The notes beneath the pieces were generated by a model. That model was given only the letters and a program-made list of their open reading frames with translations, was not told the DNA's origin and made no database searches. This document shows, one piece after another, positions 8,112 through 15,000 of a DNA stretch of 18,832 nucleotides (its first letter is position 1; the number at the start of each line of letters is the position of its first letter). Both the position numbers and the translations under genes were made by a program. The DNA is from CAZDSS01 sp964508185 (GTDB taxonomy: Bacteria > Pseudomonadota > Alphaproteobacteria > Sphingomonadales > Govanellaceae): positions 1-18,832 of the forward strand of contig CAZDSS010000053.1 of the NCBI GenBank assembly GCA_964508185.1. Direction: 5' to 3'.

Positions 8112-8711
8112 TCAATGGGCGGCGCGGCGGACGAGCTCGTTCAATTGCGGATCCCCATGCCGGATCCCCCCAACCCATTGCTGCGCCCGGGGGGAGAGGC
8201 GCTGCCAGCCCCAGCGGCAGCGGCGCAGGGTTTCGTCCCAGCCCTCGCGGGCGAAATAGAGCGGAAGATTGACGTCGAAATAGGAAATGCTGTCCGCATC
8301 GCGCAGGAGATCCGCGCGGGGGGTGCCGCCGGTCTCGTGACGGCGGATGAGGTCGGCGCAGTCGGCGATGAAAGCGGGCGGCAGGCCTTCGTCCCGCAAG
8401 ATGGCGGCGACGATCGCCGCCCCGTGTTCCGCATGGGCGGCCTTGAAGGCGTCGTAATCGGCGAAGTCCGCCCGCCGCATCCTGGTGGCGTCGTCCGCCC
8501 GGTCGATGTCGTGGGCGTAGGCCGCGAGCCGCAGGGCCGCGTCGGCATCCGGCGCCAGGCGGCGGAGCCACAGGACCGTGTTCACCGCATGAAGGGGATC
8601 TTCCGGCACGGAGGATCCCCGGATGATGCGGCGGATGCGCCACTTCGCCCGGGCGAGCGCCCGGCGGAAGGCGGGCGCCGCCTCAGGTCCCGGGGCGCAG
8701 GATCCAGGCAC
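8112..8711 (-). CDS. HD-domain protein of unknown function, third gene of the inositol operon
   Basis: A 199-residue soluble protein with an HD metal-dependent phosphohydrolase pattern: His41 (PLHAVNTV), His67-Asp68 in LAAYAHDIDRA, His93/His96 in AHAEHG, His125 in RRHETGG and Asp138/Asp140 in LRDADSISYFD. This is the ordinary H...HD...D arrangement. I do not recognise a named family. The C-terminal half (SISYFDVNLPLYFAREGWDE, then CRWGWQRL) is distinctive. The GTG start at 8711 overlaps the end of the preceding gene by 29 bases and has GGGGAGG about 9 bases upstream, so translational coupling is likely. By context it could remove a phosphate from an inositol intermediate or regulate the pathway; this is inference only. 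Confidence 0.8.
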   Translation of the reverse strand: MPGSCAPGPEAAPAFRRALARAKWRIRRIIRGSSVPEDPLHAVNTVLWLRRLAPDADAALRLAAYAHDIDRADDATRMRRADFADYDAFKAAHAEHGAAIVAAILRDEGLPPAFIADCADLIRRHETGGTPRADLLRDADSISYFDVNLPLYFAREGWDETLRRCRWGWQRLSPRAQQWVGGIRHGDPQLNELVRRAAH

Positions 8712-9999
8712 GGCGGATGGCCTCCCCGTTCATGAGGACGGCGATCAGCAGCAGGACCGGCACGATCCAGCCGGTCACCGCCCCGAGGGCGATCAGGAAG
8801 ATGCGAAGGTCGCGGCCCATGCGCCAGCGCCTTGCCCCTTCCCGGGACGCCCAGCCGTCGTACTTGTCGGCGGTGTAGCTCGCCATGAAGCTTCCGGCGA
8901 GCGCAAGGCTGCCGAGAAGCCAGGCCATATTCCCCTGCTCAGGCGCCAGCGCCCATGTGAGCCCGAGGATCAGCGCCGCATCCCCATAGCGGTCGAGCAC
9001 CGCATCCAGCCAGCCGCCATAGTCGCTGGCCTGGTATTTGAGGCGGGCGATCTCCCCGTCGCAGCCGTCGAGGACGGAGGCGAACTGGGCGAGAAGGCCG
9101 CCGAGGATCAGCATCTTCGCCGATCCCGAGGCCATGAGCCCCGCGGCGATCAGGCACAGCACGAAGCTTGTGATCGATATCTGGTTGGGCGTCACCGGCA
9201 GGGCCGCGAGAAGCCTGGAGAGCCGCAGGGACAGCGGCCGGTTGAGATAGCGCGCGACCGGCCCGTCGCGGGTCTTGCCGCCGATGAGGTCGAGAAGCCA
9301 GCGCTCGGCGAATTCCAGCTGCCGCGGGCTGTCGATGTCGTTCCAGTAATGGTCGCCGATATCGACCGCGCGCACCTCGCCCGCCGCGGCCAGCCGTTCG
9401 ACGGCATCGGACAGGCTGCTCTCGCCCTCGCCGCAGGCGCGGCGGATCGCCGCGAAGAACGCCTGCGGATCGCGGCAGAAGAAGAAGCCCGTATCCCAGC
9501 CGTCGTAATGGATGAGCTTCTTGCCGATCGCCTCCACATGGATGTCCCCGCAGCGCACGCGGGTCACGTCCCCGAGATCCACATGGGGGTTGTCGAGCCG
9601 CCGGTCCACGGCAAGGGACAGCGTCTCGTCGCCCGCGCGGTCGATGAGCTGCCGCACCAGCCCCGGCTCCGCCAGATGGTCGCCCATGGCGAGGACGAAG
9701 GGACCATGAACCGCCTTCTCCGCCGCAAGGACCGAGCGGCCGTTCTCGGCCGACGCCCAGTCCGGGTTATGGACGCAGCGGATCGGAAGGCCGAGACGCG
9801 CCGCAAGGTCCCGCAGGAAGGCGTCCACACGGTCGGCCGCGTGGCCCGTCACCACGATGAATTCGGAAATGCCGGCCGCCGCCAGATTGCGGATGTTCCG
9901 CTCGATGAGCGGAACACCCAGCACGGGAAGCAGGGGCTTGGCGTCACACAGCGAGCTGAGCCGACTGCCGCTCCCGGCGGCCAAGATCACGCACTGCAT
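8683..9999 (-). CDS. Bifunctional inositol-1-phosphate cytidylyltransferase / CDP-alcohol phosphotransferase (IPCT-DIPPS type)
   Basis: A two-domain fusion of 438 residues. The N-terminal part (1-235) is a sugar-phosphate nucleotidyltransferase: the signature LAAGSGSRL is at 6-14, followed by KPLLPVLG, GDH at 107-109 and a C-terminal YWNDIDSP. The C-terminal part (about 265-438) is a membrane CDP-alcohol phosphatidyltransferase domain. Its complete DxxDGxxAR-x8-GxxxDxxxD motif is at 311-336 (Asp311, Asp314, Gly315, Ala318, Arg319, Gly328, Asp332, Asp336), with about five hydrophobic segments. This architecture is that of the IPCT-DIPPS enzymes of thermophiles and of CDP-inositol-dependent phosphoinositide enzymes. 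Adjacent inositol-phosphate synthase supports inositol as substrate. ATG 9999 is chosen over GTG 10020 because GGAGGGG precedes it and the first beta strand starts there. The acceptor (inositol phosphate or lipid) cannot be decided from sequence. Confidence 0.85.
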   Translation of the reverse strand: MQCVILAAGSGSRLSSLCDAKPLLPVLGVPLIERNIRNLAAAGISEFIVVTGHAADRVDAFLRDLAARLGLPIRCVHNPDWASAENGRSVLAAEKAVHGPFVLAMGDHLAEPGLVRQLIDRAGDETLSLAVDRRLDNPHVDLGDVTRVRCGDIHVEAIGKKLIHYDGWDTGFFFCRDPQAFFAAIRRACGEGESSLSDAVERLAAAGEVRAVDIGDHYWNDIDSPRQLEFAERWLLDLIGGKTRDGPVARYLNRPLSLRLSRLLAALPVTPNQISITSFVLCLIAAGLMASGSAKMLILGGLLAQFASVLDGCDGEIARLKYQASDYGGWLDAVLDRYGDAALILGLTWALAPEQGNMAWLLGSLALAGSFMASYTADKYDGWASREGARRWRMGRDLRIFLIALGAVTGWIVPVLLLIAVLMNGEAIRRAWILRPGT

Positions 10000-11104
10000 G
10001 CCTGTCTTCCCCTCCGCCACGGATGAACTTCTCGGTCATCAGGAACGCCTGCTCGTCCGTGTACTGGCGCGGCGGATGCTTGCAGAAATAGGCGGACGGC
10101 GCATGGATCACGCCGCCGATGCCGCGCTCCAGCGCGAGCTTGGCGCAGCGCACCATGTCGATGGCCACACCCGCGGAATTGGGGCTGTCCTCCACCGACA
10201 GGCGGAGCTCCAGATTCATGGGCACGTCGCCGAACAGGCGGCCTTCCATGCGCAGGAAGCAGATCTTGTTGTCGTTCTGCCAGGGCACGTAGTCGCTCGG
10301 CCCCACATGGATGTTGTCGTCGTCCAGCCGCTCGGCGGTTACCGACTGCACCGCCTCGGTCTTGGATATCTTCTTGGACTTGAGCCGCGACCGGTTCAGC
10401 ATGTTGAGGAAGTCCGTATTGCCCCCCGTATTGAGCTGATAGGTGCGGTCGAGCTTCACGCCGCGCTTGGCGAACAGGTCGGTGAGCGTGCGATGGGTGA
10501 TGGTGGCGCCGAGCTGCGCCTTGATGTCGTCGCCGATGAGCGGCAGGTTGTGCTCTTCGAAGCGCCGCGCCCATTCGGGGTCGCTGGCGATGAAGACCGG
10601 AATGTTGTTGATGAAGGCCATATCGGCCTCAAGGGCGCATTCCGCGTAGAACCTGGTCGCTTCCTCCGAGCCCACGGGGAGATAGTTGAGGAGGATCTCG
10701 GCGCCGCTTTCGCGCAAGGTTTCGACCACCTCTTCCTTGCTCGCCGACGGCGCGTCCGCCAGCACGAAGGAACGGTGCTCGGGGTAATCCTTCATATGCT
10801 CGGAGAAGCCGTCGAGGACGGCGCCCATGCTGACCTTGACGCCGCTTTCGGGAATATCCGGGCAGAATACGGTGGTGCAGTTGGGCTTTGCGAATATGGC
10901 CTTGCTGATATCCTCGCCGACCTTGCGCCTGTCGATGTCGAAGGCCGCGACCACCTCGATGTCGCCGGGCCGGTAGCCGCCGATTTCCCAATGCATCAGG
11001 CCGATGGCGTCATCCGGGGCCTTGTGGCGGTAATAGTGAATGCCCTGAATGAGGGAGCTGGCGCAATTGCCGACGCCAGCAATGGCAATCTTTATGGGTT
11101 GCAT
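9944..11104 (-). CDS. ino1: Inositol-3-phosphate synthase (short prokaryotic type)
   Basis: This enzyme isomerises glucose 6-phosphate to 1D-myo-inositol 3-phosphate (L-myo-inositol 1-phosphate) with bound NAD+. The 386-residue product has the N-terminal dinucleotide motif AIAGVGNCASS, then LNYLPVGSEEATRFYAECAL, GDDIKAQLGATITHR, NTGGNTDFLNM, SRLKSKKISKTEAV, GPSDYVPWQNDNK and LRLSVEDSPNSAGV, all characteristic of the family. Length fits the archaeal/actinobacterial short form, not the about 530-residue eukaryotic one. ATG 11104 has GGAGG six bases upstream; the open frame to 11326 is leader. The gene heads the inositol operon and its last 56 bases overlap the next gene, whose ribosome binding site therefore lies inside ino1. 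It would supply inositol phosphate to the fused enzyme downstream. Confidence 0.94.
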   Translation of the reverse strand: MQPIKIAIAGVGNCASSLIQGIHYYRHKAPDDAIGLMHWEIGGYRPGDIEVVAAFDIDRRKVGEDISKAIFAKPNCTTVFCPDIPESGVKVSMGAVLDGFSEHMKDYPEHRSFVLADAPSASKEEVVETLRESGAEILLNYLPVGSEEATRFYAECALEADMAFINNIPVFIASDPEWARRFEEHNLPLIGDDIKAQLGATITHRTLTDLFAKRGVKLDRTYQLNTGGNTDFLNMLNRSRLKSKKISKTEAVQSVTAERLDDDNIHVGPSDYVPWQNDNKICFLRMEGRLFGDVPMNLELRLSVEDSPNSAGVAIDMVRCAKLALERGIGGVIHAPSAYFCKHPPRQYTDEQAFLMTEKFIRGGGEDRHAVRDLGRRERQSAQLAV

Positions 11105-11172
11105 GGTACCTCCTCTGTTGTTCGATTGGAAAACCGATGCGCAGAAAGGACCTGCGAGAGCTGGAAATTGAA

Positions 11173-11200
11173 GAGATAGGCGGGCCTTTTCAGTTTTCAA
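11173..11200 (-). promoter_or_regulatory. ino1: Candidate promoter of the inositol operon
   Basis: On the - strand, TTGAAA (11200-11195, 5 of 6 to the -35 consensus) and TATCTC (11178-11173, 3 of 6 to the -10) are separated by 16 bases. Expected transcription start is near 11166, about 60 bases before the ino1 ATG. The -10 match is weak, so this is tentative. Confidence 0.35.
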
Positions 11201-11370
11201 GGGGTGTCCCGCACCCAAACCATTGAGGGACATGAGCTTTCCCGGGAGAGGCCGCACCCGGCACCGGGATTTCCAGAACTGCCGCCCAATCGCGCGGGCC
11301 ATGAACGCCCCCTCCCCCGCGGACATGTCCCCTCGCCCGCCCCCGGCCGGCGCGCCGCATTTTTTGTGGT

Positions 11371-11398
11371 TTGAACCGGCGGGCTGCGGCGTTATCTA
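11371..11398 (+). promoter_or_regulatory. Candidate promoter of the GNAT gene
   Basis: TTGAAC (11371-11376) and TATCTA (11393-11398) with a 16-base spacer, an arrangement like that of the candidate ino1 promoter on the other strand. The predicted start near 11405 gives a leader of about 25 bases containing the GGAGG site at 11418-11422. Confidence 0.35.
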
Positions 11399-11429
11399 CA
11401 GGCATCGCCCGCGTTACGGAGGCCCCTCA

Positions 11430-11960
11430 ATGGCGGATCACGTCCTCGTCCAGTGCAGCTTCGACCGGCATGCGGATGCCATGCTGGAGATCTTCAACGA
11501 CGCCATCCTCAATTCGACCGCGCTTTATGACTACGCCCCCTGGACGCGGGATACCATGGTCGCCTGGTTCGAAGCGAAGCGCGCGGGCCGATTTCCGGTG
11601 ATCGGGGTCGAGGACGGCGGAGGCAGGCTCATGGGCTTCGGCAGCTACGGCACCTTCCGGGCGCGGCCCGCCTGCAAATACACGGTGGAGCATTCGGTCT
11701 ATGTGCACCAGGATTTCCGGCGGCGCGGGATCGGCCGCATTCTGCTTGGCGAGCTGATCGCCCGCGCGCGGCAAGACGGCCTTCACGCCCTGATCGGCGG
11801 CATCGACGCCTCCAACGCGGCGAGCATCGCCATCCACAAGGAATTCGGCTTCCGTGAGGTCGGCTTCCTCCCCGAGGTCGCCTTCAAGTTCGGCCGCTGG
11901 CTCGACCTCGTCTTCTACCAGCTGATCCTGGATACGCCCGCGAACCCGGTGGACGGGTGA
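11430..11960 (+). CDS. GNAT N-acetyltransferase, phosphinothricin/methionine sulfoximine type
   Basis: A 176-residue acetyl-CoA-dependent acetyltransferase of the Pat/Bar/YncA group, which acetylates the free amino group of phosphinothricin, methionine sulfoximine or related amino acids. Family marks are MLEIFNDAILNSTALYDY near the start, GFGSYGTFRARPACKYTVEHSVYV, the acetyl-CoA loop QDFRRRGIGRILL (motif A, R/QxxGxG), then ALIGGIDASNAASIAIH and FGFREVGFLPEVAFKFGRW. The ATG at 11430 has GGAGG seven bases upstream; the frame is open to 11223 but no better start is seen there. It is transcribed divergently from the inositol operon and converges on the autotransporter gene. The natural substrate cannot be deduced, and such genes do not by themselves show resistance. 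Confidence 0.9.
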   Translation: MADHVLVQCSFDRHADAMLEIFNDAILNSTALYDYAPWTRDTMVAWFEAKRAGRFPVIGVEDGGGRLMGFGSYGTFRARPACKYTVEHSVYVHQDFRRRGIGRILLGELIARARQDGLHALIGGIDASNAASIAIHKEFGFREVGFLPEVAFKFGRWLDLVFYQLILDTPANPVDG

Positions 11961-12021
11961 AAGGTGGCGGCGCCCCGCGCAAGCGTGGAAGGAAGCCACC
12001 GGGGACGGCGCTGCGGATATG

Positions 12022-12056
12022 AAAAGCGGTGGATCCGCGCATGGCGGATCCACCGC
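12022..12056 (-). terminator. Intrinsic terminator of the autotransporter gene
   Basis: A 13-bp perfect inverted repeat (12026-12038 with 12044-12056) around the 5-base loop GCATG. On the - strand it is followed by TTTTCATAT, and it begins 33 bases after the autotransporter stop. There is no U-tract on the + strand, so it is best read as a terminator for the - strand gene; the stem may still protect or partly terminate the convergent GNAT transcript. Confidence 0.8.
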
Positions 12057-12088
12057 AAGTTCGCCTGGGCAGGTATGCGGACGAAAGC

Positions 12089-15000
12089 TCAGAAGGACGC
12101 TCTGAGCCCGACGGTGCCCCAAAGGCTGTAGCTGTCGCCGAAGTCGCCGAACGCTGTCCTGGCCGAGGCCTGGGCATAGATGGTGACGCGGCCGTTCCAG
12201 CTGTAACTGCCGCCGAGGCCGGCCTCGCCCCACCAGCCGCGCTCGCGATTGAGGATATCCGTGCGGCTCACCACTACACCCGTCTCTTCCAGCCACTCAC
12301 GGCTGATATTGACGATGCCGTAAAGATGGCGGCTTCGGTCGTGAGACACGGCGGCCTGATGATCGAGCGACAGGCCCCAGCGCGTGCGCAGGCTTTCGGT
12401 CTGGTCCGCAGCGACCTCCGCCCCGGCCGGGTCAAGGAACCGGTCGAAATCGACATGGGCGTACATCATCTGGACCTGCGGCGTGAGACTGAAGCCGTCG
12501 CCGATGGACGCCCGCTTGCCCAGCTCCAGGCTGAGCCCGACGCCCGTGCCGTCGTTGTTCCGGGCGAGCATGCCGAGCGTGCCGGACTTGAGATCGCTCG
12601 AGAACCAGCTGAACTGGGCCTGACCATCGGCGTAGAAGCCCGAAGGGTCATGCCAGGTCAGCGTCGCGCCGACGCCATAGCCCTCCGTCTCGATCACGCC
12701 GCGGCCGAAGCGGGAGGTCACATGACCGTCCGCCTTGCCATAGTGGGCTGTCAGCGCGCCGATCAGGACGGCGCCATCATCCCTTTGCGCCAGGGTGTGC
12801 TCAAGCCCCAGCTGCATCTGCCAGCTGTCGATCTTCTTGTCGGTGCCGCTCGTCGAAAACACTGCGTCCGGCCGATGACCCGTGCTGCGGATCCGGCCCC
12901 AGATGCCGTTTCCTGCGCGGATCGGCGCCCCGGCCCACGAACGGTTGCCCACCCGCTCCTGCATCGTCGGCAGCTCGCTCAGCGCCAGCAGGGTCTGCAC
13001 GTAGCCCTCGTAGACCGGCACGCCCGGCTGGTAGAGCGGCTCGGGCCCGGGTTGGGGCTCGGGTTGGGGCTCAGGCTCAGGCTCAGGCGCGGGCTCAGGC
13101 TCAGGCTCGGGTTGGGGCTGCGGCGTCGCGTCGTCCTCGTCGTCCTCCAGGGTCGTGCGCAGATACCAGTCGCCATCGTTCGGATCGGAGACCCCGCCCT
13201 TGAACAGGCGGTAGGCATAGGCCCCGCCGATCACCGCCGGGTCGCCCTCGAACACATAGTCGCCCCGGAGCACGAACGCGCCGTTCGACGCGCCCGCCAC
13301 GTCGATGATCTTGATGCCCTCGACCGTGACGCCGCCAAGGCCGTCGCGGTTGAGAACCACCACCTCGGTCTGGCCCGACGTGTCGCCGAGGACCACCAGC
13401 CGGTCGGTCGCCGAGTCATCGCCGCCAAGGGCGGTTTCGATTTCGAGCACACCGCCATTGCCGACGTAATTGCCGGCGACGGTGAGCGTGCCGAAGCTGT
13501 TGCCCGGCGCCACCGTGCCCGTATTGAACACGCTGCCCACCCGGCCGGTGCCGCCGAGGCGGCCCTGCTGCGCCACATCCACGTGGCTGCCGAGCACGCC
13601 ATTGACGGAGAGCGTGCCCTCATTCACGCGGGTCGTTGCCGTGTAGGCGCTGTTGTCTGCGGTGAGGACCAGCCGGCCCCCGCCCGTCTTGGTGAAGCTG
13701 CCGTTGCCCGACAGCGTGCTGCTCAATGTCAGCGTCGTACCCGCGTCGGTGAGCACCGCGCCGTCTCCGGCGAAGATCAGGCCGCGCCCGCTTGCGAAGT
13801 CCGCGGTCGTCTGCAGCGTGCCGCCCTCGAAGGTGATCGTGCTGCCCGCCGCGCCGAGGTTGGCGTCTTGCGAGACCGCCAGCGTGCCACTGCGGATCAC
13901 CGTGCCGCCCGCGTAGCTGTTTTCGGCGGAGAGAACGACGGTGCCGTTCCCGATCTGGTGCACGGCGCCGGCCCCGCTGATGACGTATTCGAACAGAACG
14001 TCATCGGACCGGTTGAAGGCCAGCACGCCGCCGTTGTGCACGTTGCCATTGATCCTGCCGGAGGTGCCGCCGTCCCCGAGTTGCAGGGTGCCGTCTTCGA
14101 TCGTCACGTCTCCGGTAATCGTGTTTTCGGCGGAGAGCGTCAGCCGGCCGCTGCCAGCCTTCGTCATGCCATAGCCGGAAATGACCGCGCCGGTCTTCAC
14201 GTCGAAGCCCTGGGTATCGATGATGCCGTCAAAGACATAGACCGTGTCATCGCTCCCGAAATTGGCGAACAGGTCAGGCTGGGAGGCGCTCAGGACCAGC
14301 CGGCCCTTGTCGAGGAGATTGAAGGTGGCCTGTCCGGCCCCCGCCGCGATCTGGCCCACAGTGAGGGTCGAATCCACGACCTCGATGTACCCGGTGCTGG
14401 CGGCGTCCTCCGCCGCGCGCAGGGAACCGGCCTCGAACCGGGAATTGGAGTAAACGTAGAGAGCGCCATAGCCAAGTTCGCCGACCACGGCCTGGCCGGT
14501 GACGGTGGCAACCGCGCCCGTGTCGACCAGGGCCAGCATGCCTTGCGCTTTCTTGCCCACACCCAGCTTCAGCGTCTCCGCCGTCAGTTTCGGAGCAGAA
14601 ACACCCATGTAATGGACGACCGTTGCGTTCTCGCCGACGCCGCCGAGATACTCCCGGACCGTGAGGTCCGTCCCGTAATGCATCACGCCGACGATGCCGT
14701 CCGCGCCGCCCAGAACAAACCTGTCGATCTCCGCCGTCCCGTTGAACAGATTAATGGAGGCGTTTCCGCCGTTGACGCCGGCGGTCAGGGTTCCGGTCAC
14801 CTGAAGTCGGGCACGGGGGCCCTCAAGGGCCAAACGGCCGTCGCTGCCGGCGTTTGCGGCAACAACAACATCCGCAGCCTGCCATTCCCCGTCATTCAGC
14901 GCGACCACGCCCCTGACGGACCCGCTGCCGGTGCTGTAACCGAGATAGGTGGTCCCGGCCGTCTCGAGCAAGGCGCCGTTCTCGATGACGATGCCGGCAC

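Larger units (their letters stand above)
11105..11429. other. Divergent intergenic region between ino1 and the GNAT gene
   Basis: This 325-base stretch separates two divergent genes. I see a candidate promoter for each (listed separately) and the GGAGG ribosome binding sites at its two ends. The remaining middle part, 11205-11360, shows no convincing gene, repeat or hairpin. Open frames running through it are upstream extensions of ino1 and of the acetyltransferase without start-site support. Confidence 0.6.

Noticed and set aside
12026..12056. The 13-bp inverted repeat as an insertion-sequence end
   Set aside because: The arms are only 5 bases apart with no transposase between them, and a T-run follows on the side of the ending gene, so a terminator explains it better.
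13037..13120. Tandem repeats that could be mistaken for a CRISPR or satellite array
   Set aside because: The units are 6 bases without spacers and encode a Pro/Glu linker in frame inside the autotransporter.
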